64,000 nt of DNA from Allacma fusca (taxonomy: Eukaryota; Arthropoda; Collembola; Symphypleona; Sminthuridae). The position numbers and the translations under genes are program-made. The stretch covers positions 23,808,001 to 23,872,000 of the forward strand of contig OX359246.1 of NCBI GenBank assembly GCA_947179485.1. The letters run 5' to 3'. The notes under the pieces are model-generated. The model did no database searches. It worked only from the letters and a program-made list of their open reading frames with translations, and had not been told where the DNA came from. Below, piece after piece: positions 24,785 through 37,047 of this stretch (within the stretch, counting starts at the first letter, position 1; each line of letters starts with the position of its first letter).

Positions 24785-25219
24785 TTAATGCGTTGCGTAG
24801 GTTTCTAGCGCTTTATGGATGTAAGATACAGCACTAATTGCGTTCTGGGAATTATGGAGTATGTTCATGTTCTGGCCTGGTCCGGCGGGCAATTCCAGCA
24901 AATCATTTCCACCAGTTTGGGAACATTCGCTGGTAGCTCCAATGATGCCAATGTGACGTGTAACATTTAAAATTGGCAACAATATCAAAGATTGATTTAT
25001 AGTCAAATATCCTATAACTCCTTGGGAAATCCCATTTTACTACTTACATCTTACTACCTAGCCAAGGGTTGGAAAAATGTCTCTATGTAGACCATTTGGA
25101 TTTCTTTCCTCTTGCTGGAGGCGGTAGGTTGTGTCACTCTGTTCCGTCTGATCATCGGACGGAACAGTCCCAACGGTAGTGCGGATAACGAATTCAAACT
25201 TTCCGTCCAAATTCTTGTG
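24785..25219 (-). other. Unrecognised coding-like fragment
   Basis: On the minus strand, a 53-codon open stretch starts at 25219 right after a plausible acceptor (TATCTTTTCAG) and ends at an in-frame TAG that overlaps a plausible donor (TAGGTAGTAAG at about 25058). About 50 bases further on, a 73-codon open frame (25006-24785) has balanced codon composition and a non-repetitive sequence (for example GATSECSQTGG and NILHNSQNAIS) ending in a stop. Both look more like coding sequence than the surrounding DNA. I do not recognise a family. It may be the last exons of a gene, or a decayed fragment, since the two parts do not join cleanly in one frame. Confidence 0.3.
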
Positions 25220-26640
25220 CTGAAAAGATATTTCAGTATTAGTATTTCAGGTGTATTTCCCTGTGCATGTTGGCATATATGAAATTAAATTATATATCTA
25301 ATTTTGAAATATGGATTGTACTAAACATTTGAACAAGAGCGGAATTAGGCCCGGTTCAAGTGTTTGAAATTTGTGGGGAGATGCTTTACAGGGGAATATA
25401 TTAACATAATATATTATAATAATATAACATAACCTTACACGCGGATTTTATTTAGGAGAATTCCACTCGTATTTTTCGTGAGCTCAAGCGGACCTGTGTG
25501 ACCTGCTAAAGTGATTAAGCCAACAGTTCTTACCCCTACTACAAATATGAACTATTGTGAGCAGTCACTGGCTTAAAAATCAACGAAATTTCATTTTTTC
25601 GTACAAATAATTTGACGGCACCTATGAATAAGAAAGACCGATTTCAGGCATTCAAAATTTTGGAAAGACAGAAACGTTCAATTTTTACTACTTTATTGCG
25701 GCTTTTTTGTAAATATGGAATGCTGGAAGTTTGTAAAACAGTAGAGAACACATCCAAACATAATTGAATTTTACTCGAATCTGTGGGTGCCCCCGAAATT
25801 TTTATCTTCAAATATTTCCATTTTGGAAGTGCTGGCCATACGATGTGAGAAGTAGAGCTAGGCCAACACTTTTCGCGTGTTCTTTTTCAGCTTCTTCACT
25901 GAAATAAAGTTTTATTTTTATGGCATATTTTTTTATATTTCTGTTGTAGGAAGTTTTATGGGATGAGATCAAGTTTTCGGTGGTTCGTTAGTTTATATTG
26001 AGGTTTCATGTCTGGTTAGAAGTGTATTTTGGGGTTTGTTGGATGGTATTATTGTAATTTTGCTAGTGCATATTTAGGAAGGGTATTTAGACTTAGGTTA
26101 AGTCCGGTTAAGCATGAGATGTTTATTTTGAGGATTTAAACGAATATATTTGGATCATAGCTGGAGTATGCTTTACGTATGAGTGATGATTTACGTAATG
26201 AGCCTTCAACAAAGATCAAAATGTTAATTTATTAATAAAGAAACAAAATTACTGCAGGCTATGTAAGAATATGTAATGATTACATGAATTTAATGTTAAT
26301 TTATTAATACGGAAATAAAATTAATATAGTTTATGTAATGATTGTATTAATTTAATGTTAAGTTATGAATAAGGAAACAAAATTATTATACTTGATGTAA
26401 TCATTATATTATTTGAAATAATTACTGCCGAATATGTTTCTGACATTTAGAAAGTGTACCCTATTTAACCGATTATAATCTTACTCGAGATTTGGTGCAT
26501 AGACTTTTAGTTGTCATTTATTTGAAGTTAAACAATACGTAGAATTTGATAAAAATTAGTGTAATAATTGTTTTCAGTTTAAACGACATTTTTATTAAAA
26601 TAAAAATATTCAGAAAATATTTTATCAAGTATTTATGTTT
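25220..26640. other. Spacer, no gene recognised
   Basis: AT-rich sequence without a supportable exon. 26200-26420 contains three imperfect copies of an about 80-bp motif with TTTAATGTTAATTTATTAATA-like words. Confidence 0.45.
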
Positions 26641-26659
26641 CAATTGAAGTTTTCACGGG

Positions 26660-26865
26660 TACAAATTTGCAATGTTGTTTTGGTTATTCGGATAACCGAC
26701 AAACCGTTCGATTACAAAAATCATTCGAACCGATGCATGGCAGTTTGATTTCGGATAGGAGCATTCTTTTACCCGAAAAAAATGGTTCGGTTTTTGACAA
26801 AACATTAACCGAAAACTTCGGTTCGGATTTGTTTTATCCGAACCGGTCTCATCCTAAACACGAAT
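26660..26865. mobile_element. Fragment of a repeat-armed element (AACCGAA words)
   Basis: Dense degenerate words of the type GGTTCGGATAACCGAA in both orientations, ending TCCGAACCGGTCTCATCC. Composition and style match the arms of the complete elements elsewhere in the window. Neither terminus could be paired. The open frame over it is translated repeat. Confidence 0.45.
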
Positions 26866-26946
26866 TCATAAGTCATAATAATTACAATTTATAAATCAAA
26901 ATAGTAAGTTTTGCTTAATATTGTTGGATACGATAATTCCTGCTCT

Positions 26947-27052
26947 ATTTTACATAGAACACCCATGAGCCACTTTTCATGGGCAACCAGAAGGTTCGCC
27001 AAGGAAGTGATAATAGTTTGTAGCATCGTCAGCACCATCATTATCATCAAAA
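26947..27052 (-). pseudogene. Chemoreceptor C-type exon 3 remnant
   Basis: It matches the 3' end of gene C1 (27550-27640) through the last transmembrane span (motifs MMVLTMLQTIITSLANLL and LVAHE), with homology ending near 27052. The upstream part of exon 3 and the other exons are absent. A relic of a third C copy, about 500 bases downstream of C1 in transcription direction. Confidence 0.8.
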
Positions 27053-27553
27053 TCCATAATGTAATCCGGAGTGCAGAAAGAAATCTTATTTGATCTGCCC
27101 GGACTGAGAATGTACAAGATGACATTTAACTTGCAATGCCAGCATAAATTCATCCCTCGTTTTCCGGATTAAAGGATGAATTTAATTCAGAATCGGCATA
27201 ATTCTGTTTTATCCTGCATATAGTGTTGCCGGAGTTTTTAGAGTGTATATACGATATGGGTAACGTTTTCATTCAAGACGAAAACAGTTGCTTTATTCCA
27301 ATAATAAAAAATTCAGACAAAAGCATATGATGAGTTTGCAAAATACTTTAATAAAACTGAAACATATGTATACTGCTCCATCCATTCCATTCCAATTAGT
27401 ACCACGTGACTGATATATAGTACAAGGTTACCATTCTCCCTCTTTACCACGATAGGGGGAGCTAATGTGAGCACTATTAGTTCATGACAATACATTTAAC
27501 GAAATATTTTGATTTTTCCCGTATCCTCTATTTTAAATAAAACACTCCTGGAG

Positions 27554-28901
27554 TTAATTTTCATGAGCAACCAAAAGATTTGCCAGGGAAGTGATAATAG
27601 TTTGTAGCATCGTCAGCACCATCATTTTGTCCACAAAATAACAATTCCCCACGCCAATGCGGAAAGGCCGCATTTTCCGAAATTCTCGTTCCATCAACTT
27701 CCCTTGCATATTAAATTTTCTCTCCATCAACAAAGATTTTGAAAGTTCATAGACGTTGGCCATGAAGCTGAATCCAAAGACAAGGTAGAATACTAGACAA
27801 TAGGCAAACACGCCCATAGCAATTCTAAACACCAGCTCCGTCCCAACAATTGTGAAATATAGGCTGAAGACACACGTGACCAAGTACGTGACTTTATGCT
27901 GAGGCATGATAACAGATTTGTAGATATCATTCACGTAAGTCACAATAAGTCTGAGACAATCGTAGTTCATTACGAATGAACTATTGGACCCGAGCTTGGG
28001 AGAGTTCATCCAGACCCTGAAATTATATATTAAAATTGTCTTTGACAATTTGGATGGAATTGCTGTACTACATAAGTCTGGGCTTATCAAGACTATTCTT
28101 CACAGTGAACGGGAATAAAATGTATATTTAAAAATTATGCCTATACCTAAAACTTTTGAAAGCAAAGTTGATATGCATCATGCACGACAAGACAATAACC
28201 CCATGGATGACCAAATTGGTTGAAATACAAAACATAAAGTACATAGACATAACAGCGGAGAAAATATTTATCCAGAAAGTCTTTTCTGCAAATAGAGATG
28301 AAAGGTACAAAGGGTAGCCTGGTAGTAAAAACGCCATCAGGAAAAAAGCCATACTAAAGTTGTAGCTGGCCAGGACCAAAACTAAGAGAAATATTCCCGG
28401 AGTGTCATTCCAGATTTTTTGCTTTCCGTTTGGTTTGGACATATATTTCCCTGGCAGACCAAAATTGAACCAAGTAATTTCATTAAAAAATGCCCAGGTT
28501 TTGGTATATTCAAATATCTTAAAACAAAATCATCCATTACTTTCAAACTGTTCAAAATACACAATGCTACTGTTAAGGAGTAGGATTATCTCCTGAGATT
28601 TTAAAATTGTCAGCAATTGAATTATAAGCGGAGTTGTGAAGAAAACAATCAATATACGCATGGACAATTTGATCATTGTTTCCTCCGTCCCTTCCAATTG
28701 AATTGTGCTGTAGATCATCAGGAGGTAGTACACATTGCAAAAGCCCAAGTTCGTGAACAAAACAAATCGTCGAATTGGAGAAATCTGACAGCCCAACCGT
28801 TTATTAGGATGATCCCAATAGAATATGAGGGTCCCAAAATATCCCCCAACTGTTATGACAATCCTAATGGCCAGAACTGTCAAAGGTCCAAAAATTAGCA
28901 T
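27554..28901 (-). CDS. Gustatory-receptor-like 7TM chemoreceptor C1 (three exons, intact)
   Basis: Minus-strand exons are 28901-28541, 28450-28147 and 28016-27554, giving 375 residues. Intron phases (1 and 2) and the 304-nt exon 2 are the same as in A1 and B2. Splice sites are GT-AG (GTAATGG, then CTGCCAG; GTATAG, then ATTTCAG). I chose the Met at 28901 (MLIFGPLTV) because it aligns with MWIFGPLTI in A and B; an in-frame Met at 28940 would add 13 residues. The protein is clearly related to A and B but much more diverged, with the same ending (FRKMRPFRIGVG, then FVDKMMVLTMLQT). It is the only intact member of a minus-strand subfamily whose other copies here are all fragments. Confidence 0.72.
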
Positions 28902-28949
28902 GTCGCCTGTTTTTGTATGGAAAATTAAAATCGTAACCATCCCTATATT

Positions 28950-29625
28950 TTACCCTACTTTTTTGAAAGATTCAGCCTTTGCTGAAACGCACCATCAAAA
29001 ATTCAAGACAAATTTTCAAAAAAATTTAAATTGTATTACTCGGGCACCGACAGGAATGTATTATTGAAAACACCGGCGAAGATATTTCCATCAGCTCTAA
29101 GATTGTATTCCTTCTAAACAAGATTCCAGTCAAATTTTGACCCTGATATTAAATTCAATGGTTATATCACAAAGTGAAATATATTTCAAAATAATTACTA
29201 ATAAACTACACTGCGATGTGGGATAGTAAAAAACACTTCCTGAAACATTCAAAGCTAATAATTAAAAATTTATTTATTTTAAACTCCTACAAAGTGAGCA
29301 TTTATACTATATGAAATTCTGTAGTAATTAAATCAAGTAATTATAAAAAATACATTTTGTAAATACTACATGAGTCAGCCAAACGAGTTTATACAATAAA
29401 GAGTACAAATGCAAACTGGGCTAAAAGTTTGTTTGTTTTCCAGAGTTTAACAGGAGCAATGAAAAACTTCTGAACCCTAAACGGTTGGGATGAAGTTGTT
29501 GACTGCAGATTTGCTTGCTTCCAATATTTATAAACTATAGAGAAATATCGTAATGTCGTAAGCGTGTTGTATGGCATAACTTGGGAAAATGTCAAAATGA
29601 TTAGTAAAAATTTCTACCTTGCCCA
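28950..29625. other. Upstream region of C1, no gene
   Basis: AT-rich sequence between the C1 start and the duplicated flank that begins near 29630. It probably includes the C1 promoter. No motif could be assigned. Confidence 0.4.
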
Positions 29626-29629
29626 ATTT

Positions 29630-30735
29630 TAGACATAATCCTTGTCATCTAACGTTTATCCGGTAAAGGTTCCAACAGTTATTAGACAGTATTGAAAGCA
29701 TAGTTACGTATGTGTAGAGTTACCTTGGCGGCAGGAAAACTATTAGTGACAAGTCAATTATTCAAGGGTTCAGTCAAAATAGAGTATAATATTTACAATA
29801 CCAGTATTCCCTACTAATCCATTTCCTCAACAATTTTGTCTGAAGAAATGAGCACGACAAAAATAAAGGTCTTGGGATTTCCCTTTTTTAGGCATAATGG
29901 TTATTAAAGCAACGATTACACAGACCATAGTACGCTTTACTAACCTTACAGTTTCGACAAAACTGCTTTTTATTTTTCAATTATTTATAAACTGCTATAG
30001 CAAACACTCAATATCAGAGCATTCCTAAAATAAGGAGCACAATTTGACAGTTATAATGACATGCTCGTGTGAGGAGAAATATTATGCTGTATTAAACGGG
30101 AAAATGATTTTACCAGAACAATTCCTGATTACAGGAAAGTCTTACAATTGTAGTCAAATACTCAGACTTTGAACTACATTTATAATTTTTTCAAATTTAT
30201 ATGGACTGCATTCTTTACTGTGTTTCTGGCAAAGTCCAGGAAAGTAATATTATGAAATAATAATTTATTACAACAAAACTAATTACTTTCAAACTGTTCA
30301 AAATATACAATGCTACTGCTAAGGAGTAGTGTTATCTCCTGGGATTTAAAAAATGCTATTATTCTGAATATTTTAAAATTAAAGAAATAGAAAGCGGGTT
30401 TTTGCCTGAAAACTTGCTGAGTTCTACAATTTATGGACGAACCCGCAGCAGAAATTTTTTTTTTTAAATGTTTAAATAATTATTCAAAATTACATTGATG
30501 TATTTGCAATTACAAAGTCGTATTTAATAGTGGAAAATGTACGAAGTATCTCTGGAACACGAAGGTGCACTATCCACACATCAAACGCAACTCTTAAAAC
30601 CTGCTTAAAAGGTGACTTGCATGTTTTTCCTATTTTTCGACTATAGAAAAGTAAAATAACTTCACAAGATTGACATACATATGTCGTAACTGGTAAAACT
30701 CCCGAAATGCTTGTATAGTAGTAAAAACTTTACTC
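29630..30735. repeat. Duplicated flank, copy 1
   Basis: 29630-29890 recurs at about 30735-30760 plus 31940-32215, and 29925-30110 recurs at about 33310-33490, in the same order and orientation. The duplicates lie next to each other upstream of C1, so this looks like a local tandem duplication of a C-gene flank later split by insertions. Confidence 0.75.
30284..30348 (-). pseudogene. Chemoreceptor C-type exon 1 end remnant
   Basis: About 65 bases match the 3' end of C1 exon 1 and the donor region (28534-28605) with few differences. Nothing else of the gene is present on either side. Another relic of a lost C copy. Confidence 0.75.
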
Positions 30736-30761
30736 AATTTTAGACTTAAGCCAGTTTGTAC

Positions 30762-31939
30762 CAGTGCTGCGATCGGGTCAAGTAATTTCAAAACTTGACC
30801 ATGAACTTGACTTGACCACGAAACTTCAAGTAATTTTCAAGACACAACCTGAACTTGATAACTCGTGTTCGTGTAATTACTTGACTTGTCAAGTTCAAGT
30901 AATCAAGTAACTTTTGTAAGACCCGAACTTGATCAAGTAGTTAAATTTCCAAACTTGACTTGAACTTGACTTGACCATGACTTGAACGCGACTTGAACTT
31001 GATAATTCAAGTTAAGTATCACAAAAAATTAAACATAGCCACAATAACTTGCCGAACTCGCTGCAGCAAATTATTTCCTTCAGACCAAAAACCAAAACTC
31101 ATTCCGAAAACAATTTTACTGCTACTTTTTATTTAAAACCATTCGAGGACAACTGAGCGTACACTGAATACAGTAAAAGTTTGATATAAGGGACTATCCA
31201 GCTCTGATATCGATACATTCCTTATAACGGACCTTCACGTATATCTGACGAGTTTTACATGGTTTCAAGTTTTATTTAGCGTTTATACATGTATATATAT
31301 ACATATATCTATTTGAGCATTACCAGTACTCTTAATTTAAAATTTAATAAACTAGTATTTACTTATTTATTAAACGCTTCTTGTAAAGAGCCATCCAAGC
31401 TCAATATATATTGGAATTTATTTACACAAGTTGAAAGTAATCATTCCAAGCAACAATATGAATTATCAAGATAATTCTTTCATTTCATGGAGAGGCCGTT
31501 GCAACAACTAACAATGATCAACGTCTGGTAAACAAGACCTTTACAAAACGGACTCTGATTTTGAATTTTATCCTTTGATTTATGGCATGTGCAAAAAATA
31601 TACCCTGGACACGACATGAAATTGAATTGTGATTTTGAAATTGCTTCCGTCCTTTATGGCATACGCAATCTAAAATTACTTGAACTTGACCATGAAATCT
31701 CAAGTTCATGGTCAAGTTTTTGCTTTCCATTACTTGACCCTGAACTTGACTTGAGATTCAAGTAAATTTCTCGTACTTGTACTTGAACCTGACTTGTCTT
31801 AGAATGTCATGGTCAGTTCAAGTACGTGCTTGAACTTGACCCGAAAAATTCAAGTAAAAAAGTTGGCCTACTTGAACTTGACCCGAACTTAAGCTTGACT
31901 TGAAAACTCAAGTATTACTTGAACTTGTCCGCAGCACTG
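30762..31939. mobile_element. Non-autonomous hAT element, CTTGAACTTGAC arms
   Basis: A 1178-bp element with inverted termini CAGTGCTGCG and a perfect 8-bp target duplication GTTTGTAC (30754-30761 and 31940-31947). It sits in copy 2 of the C flank. Arms (30775-31020 and 31680-31930) are runs of CTTGAACTTGAC and TCAAGTTCAAGT words. The core includes TACAGTAAAAGTTTGATATAAGG near 31166, which resembles the start of a pogo-type element. No coding capacity. Confidence 0.92.
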
Positions 31940-33500
31940 GTTTGTACCCAAATCCTTGTAATCTACTGAGCTATCTGGTAAAGCTTCCATCAATTATTAG
32001 ACAGTTTTAAAGCAAAGTTATGCATGTGTACTGGTGTATCTGGCGATAGGAAGACCGTTAAAGATTACAAAGTGACAAGTAAATTATTCAAGAAGTTTGT
32101 CAAAATAAATTGCCAATCATAGTAATAGTGACAGCATTGTTAACTATGGATCCGTTTTAACAATGTTGTCTAATAAAATAAAAAGATGCACGGTCTTGTT
32201 ATTTCCCTTTTGTATAAATGTGTAACCAGTGGAGCATGCCCGTTCTACGAACGGACGTAACAGTAGGCGAAAATAAATAGTTATCTGCTTGATTTCCAAT
32301 GAGCCCGGGCACAGCGAAGAAAATTCATTAACATTGTGGTGGCCTTACAATGTTTGAATGTGTAGTCTTTTGCATTAAAATATTTGAAAGCAACCTCCTA
32401 TACACGCAGTAAATTCTCTCCATTGCGTGATAGTTAACCTTGAAATTGTTTGAACCTTCTGTTACGTCCGTTCTTAGAACGCATAGGCTCCACTTGTACA
32501 TTGTAATACAAAACCTATGCATGTAGAATAGAAAACATTAAAAACCTTTGAAGCTTTCACAAACTTCAAAAGCTACCCTGGTTTTTAGCTTAACACTTTT
32601 TCCCTTTATATAAAACGTTTCCAGTGTCAGTTACATCTTTGAATATGTTAGGTAAATATTTGGAGAATTGTTCCGTTTTATACGACCTACAATGCAATTT
32701 CAATTCAATTCATACTACAACAAATACCGTACACACGATATTGTCTGTATCATTTGCATGATCAAATATGCACAAATGAAATTCAATTCATAAATACAAA
32801 ACGTGCATTTGCAGTGCTTACTTGGAAACGATTCTCTCTAAATAATTAAGAGACAAAGGTAGACGGGCGTCACCCGTGTCGTATATAATTTATTAATATT
32901 ATTATTATTTATTAATATACTATTACTGATTAAGGTATTTAATGCAACCGCAAAAAGTAATATTATCAAGCGTGCATATAATAGCGGTAAGATTTACTGA
33001 ATTACTACCGCAAACGTAGGATTACGGAAAGTGATAATAAACACCGAATAATTTCTTCAAATAAACACTGCAATGGGGCGGAAGGATAAACGGACATACC
33101 CGGATCCTTCCTATATTTACAGCGAAGCTGACTTACCCATTTTATGTCAAACTCAACTAACGTATTTCCCGAGTGTCCCATATACAGAGGAAACCTACAA
33201 ATATTTACAGAATAATTTGATCAAATTTTCAGGTAAAAGTAGGTCAGACCTGCATTTTATGTACAGTAGAGATGAGAAGCGAGGATTATTAAACAACTAT
33301 TATACGCACTATTGTACGCTCTACTCTCTTTAAAGTTAGCGCAAAACTGCTTTTGGTTTCCAATTATTTATAAAATGCTAAAGTACACTCTCGCTATCAG
33401 AACATTCCTAAAATAAGGATCCCAATTTGACACATTATAATGACAATGTCGAACAAAGAGAAATATTATCCCGTGTTAAAAGGGAATGACAAAAAAACAA
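31940..33500. repeat. Duplicated flank, copy 2 (with insertions)
   Basis: Second copy of the 29630-30110 flank, interrupted at about 32225-33310 by about 1.1 kb absent from copy 1. The insertion contains an inverted-repeat element (32228-32494) and 32500-33310, which has an 86-codon open frame at 33073-33333 that I cannot identify and do not call as a gene. Confidence 0.7.
32228..32494. mobile_element. Short inverted-repeat element (MITE)
   Basis: The ends are AGTGGAGC on both strands, followed by a shared block CGTTCTA-GAACGGACGTAACAG, with small indels (TGCC versus CTATG) near the tips. 267 bp. No clean target duplication, so the superfamily is left open. It lies in the segment absent from copy 1 of the duplicated flank. 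Confidence 0.65.
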
Positions 33501-34035
33501 ATTTTTTTGGGAGTACCTGTCAATTACTTTTACTGAATTTCGAAGACCTAAATGAAGCCCTACCTTTGTCTAGTGATTTTCGCGAAAATTGCCAAGAATA
33601 TCGGGGGTATGTGATATTGTATACTATTGGTTGTTCCCATGGTGTTCTCCATAAGGAAATGGCCCTAATTAATTTTGCATGTGTATTTATATATATATAT
33701 ATATATAAGTACTATATAAACAGGATGTATATTGTTTACCAAAATATTTATTTTGTTTACTTACTTCATGGGAAGCCCACGAAATTTCCAAAATAAATGT
33801 TTCAAAACTTACACTCATGTTTGTATTTTTGCATTACACTACTTGAAAAGGTTTACAAATCAAATCAATTTTTATTATTTGTACGAGCTAACTGTCAGTA
33901 TCATAAACCTGGTTGATATTTATGTACTATATTGGATTTTTTGTGGGAGCCCTAAATCCTTGAAAATGGAACCCCGGTTGCCCAAGAGTTTTGTTGATAA
34001 AAAAAGAATGATATACATACATATGAGAACATGCT
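33500..34035. other. Spacer with a TA microsatellite
   Basis: Contains a short (AT)n run near 33688-33708. Two open frames (33440-33796 and 33732-34091) overlap, lack recognisable motifs and are AT-rich; I do not call them genes. Confidence 0.4.
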
Positions 34036-34040
34036 TGGTA

Positions 34041-36005
34041 CAGTGTACTCTTGCTATAAGAGGCCTCCGTATAAGAGCACGTTCTGTATAAGAGCACTCC
34101 CAGGTCCTCCTAATGGGATTGTATTGCTGTAATAATTGTTCCCTATAAGAGAACCGTTTATAAGAACATTTTCAATGTAAGAGCTGAAAGTTTACTTCCT
34201 CACGTGCAAAAAAATCCTTTATAAGAGCACATGAGCAGACAAAGAACGATTTTGAAACATTTGCGCAAAAACACCAAGAGCGTCAATGTCTACAATGTAG
34301 TGGAATTGGTGACAACGGAGTAGTATACACAACCTCTCATTTGTGGAGCAAAAAAGGTTATAATACCCATCTATAACCTTGACATCGGCCTCGTACAAGC
34401 TCCATATACACCGAAAAGCAACAATTACTTGATATGAAACATGTAATTTGTTTCACAGTTTAGCTAGTAACTGGGCCAGAATACTGTTTGACGTATTACT
34501 GGGCGAAAAATCGAGAGTGAGTATTGATTTTGAGTTTTATTCATGCAGTAATGAGTCAGGTATAATTCCTCATATTACATCCCTAGACGCTTCGCTTGCA
34601 GTTAGAAAAACTAAAGCATTGCCTAATTTGCAAGGTTTCATATGAACCTGGCTTACGGTGGTATTCAAGTTACATTTAAATACTCACACTAACACTAGAA
34701 CTAGCTTGAGTGTGAGTCAGAGAATGAGTGTGAGTACTAGTGGCAATGGAATACAAGTTTCCACCACTCAAAAATAAAACCAGCACTCACATGAGTGACC
34801 CATTACCGTTGGGAAACATACGAAGTAATTGTGTGTAAATAGTTACAGGGATTAATGACAAATTCATTTAAATAAACGAATTTCATTCTAAGAACACAGT
34901 TTATTATTTTAATTTTCACACACAAATGACACAAATTACCTACAATAATTCTCCCCAAAAACTTCAAATTCTGGACAAGCTAGTTTCCTCCTTTAGGTAC
35001 ATCCGAACGAGGATTTTTAATTTCCTTTGTGAAATCCCATGAAAACGTTATTGAAAAAAAACCAATAGTTTTCAACGATGCCAAAGAAAAGGTATGGAAA
35101 AAATTGTCAATAGAAGTCAACTCCAGCCTCCAACCCTTCAACCCACAGTTGTAAATATTTCGAATATGATTCGGGGAACGGATGGTTGAGAAATGAAAAC
35201 TGTGTCCGCAATTACTGATTGGAATGACCCAGTGGCCAACAATCTTAATGCAAAATATCTGAAAAATAATTGGAACATGCCCACCTTTAGATGATAGTAA
35301 CTGAGTTGTGACAATCGGTAACAGGAACGCGTATTCTTAAATCGAAATCTCTCCCGAAATGAATTGTTACTGAAAAGTTCGAAAGGATTCGATAAATCTT
35401 TTAAATGCATGCGGTTCAGTTTAAGCAGATTTTTGAACTTTTGGAAGAGTTCAAACCGCTTATTGGTTATAATCCGTTTCTCCATCTTTTATTTTAAATC
35501 AGTCTAAATTGAAGCACATATGTAAGTACATGCGAGTGGAGAATCTAGGGACCAAATTGGTGACTTAACGCGTCACTCACTAACGCGAGTGTACTCGCTG
35601 AGTGGAGGTTAAGAAAACTGAACCTGAATACCAAAACGCCACTCGCACTCAAATATTTGTGAGTTGAGTGTGGGTTTGAGTGTGAGTGTAGTAACCTGAA
35701 TACCACCCTTAGTCTATTCTTTTGATGCAAAATAAAATATTGTTGGCAAAAAGCGTTCAATGATTTCTCTACACATCCAAATTACTATTTCATTCCAACC
35801 AAAGATTAATTGTATAATAAAATATTATTTATAAATAAAAAATGGTTTACCATGGAATCTTATGTATTGTTTAGTGATGTCTTATTAAGCGTATTTATTA
35901 TGTATAACCAGTATTGTAATGTATTTACATACATGTTCCTTATAAGAGCATACCGTTATAAGAGCAATTTTGGAGTGCTTTCTGGGGGTCTCTTATAGTA
36001 CACTG
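34041..36005. mobile_element. pogo/Tigger-like non-autonomous element, TATAAGAG arms
   Basis: Inverted termini CAGTGTACT at 34041 and, reversed, ending at 36005. TA lies on both flanks (34039-34040 and 36006-36007). CAGT termini with TA target duplications fit the pogo branch of Tc1/mariner. Arms (34055-34235 and 35935-36000) repeat TATAAGAGCAC-like words. A TTA-flanked element is nested at 34656-35708, leaving about 0.9 kb of the host element. No transposase. Confidence 0.82.
34656..35708. mobile_element. PIF/Harbinger-like element nested in the pogo-like element, GAGTGTGAGT arms
   Basis: Inverted termini GGTGGTATTCAAGTTAC on the left and GGTGGTATTCAGGTTAC on the right read on the minus strand, each with one extra base at the very tip (C and G). 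TTA flanks both sides (34653-34655 and 35709-35711). Arms (34680-34800 and 35565-35695) are GAGTGTGAGT and CACTCACTC words in opposite orientation. The core (34810-35520) has no recognised gene. Confidence 0.82.
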
Positions 36006-36429
36006 TATTCGTGTATGCAGCACTGTGAACGCATTCTACTCAAACCATCATTTTAGATTTGAACGAACTGTATTGGTTTGAAGGGATATATTGAACTTAC
36101 TAACGCTTTAAGAAATGACAATAATTGTTCATTTGATAATATTCATAATTATTACACCGTCAGCAATAAATTCCATAGTAAGTTTTGATTCTATAAACGC
36201 GAAGCGCTTGGAAGTGCACTAATACTCACAGATTTAAAAAATTGCTTCAGAAATTTCCATTATGACTCATTGTCAGTATATAAAATAAGAATTACTGTAT
36301 TACTAGACCGTTCGCTGTAGCGGTGGGCGCAAACACTATGCAGTTCTATAGTCTCCAAAACTATGGAGGATGCAGAAACTCATGCATGCCTTTAATACCA
36401 GTAATAGAAAAGCAGTTAGAACTCGTCGG

Positions 36430-36565
36430 TGCAACAGCATTTCCTCGTGGGATATTTTAGGACTGTGTCCGCCCGTGGCCCGTAAATGTTTACCCGTACC
36501 CGCCAAACCCGGAATTGAAGTTCAACAACAAAACCCGGCAAGGCCCGCCCGTAAATATTAGTTCA
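36430..36565. mobile_element. Fragment of a repeat-armed element (CCCGTACCCGCC words)
   Basis: A short GC-rich run of CCCGTA and CCCGCC words resembling the complement of the arms of the element at 15702-16467. No termini found. Confidence 0.4.
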
Positions 36566-37047
36566 GATTGTAATTACTAAGCTAGACCCAGAACAAATTG
36601 CTCTATCAATTTTGTTCTATCACAATCTTGTATTTTTCGTCTTTTTTGAATGAAATTTGTAATAAATATAATAATTCCACTGGTAAATTCTTATAATTAT
36701 GTCTGGCAAGAGTTGATGACCCGTCCCTCCTTGCCCTCATTGCCTGCTCAAAATATTCCTGCACTCATTGCACTTCACATAATTTACTGCAACCAACAAT
36801 TTAGTTTCGGCTTTAGTAAGCACTTTTGCAATGTTAACTTCTGGATTATCATTACCAATAGGTGCATTGCTAGCAAATTAGCTAGTCTAAACAGAATTTT
36901 CCCCAGCAATGAATAGCGAATTAAAACATTTACTAAATAACAAAGGCATGCATGCAGTAAATGTATTTTGGACTCTGTAGCTAAAATATATGCTTTTAGG
37001 AAAACATGTTTTAGGATGTATAAATAAAAAAGGACGCACGAGGAATA

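Noticed and set aside
33073..33333. 86-codon frame as a gene
   Set aside because: No motif, no splice context, and it lies in an insertion absent from the paralogous flank. It could be reconsidered if transcribed.
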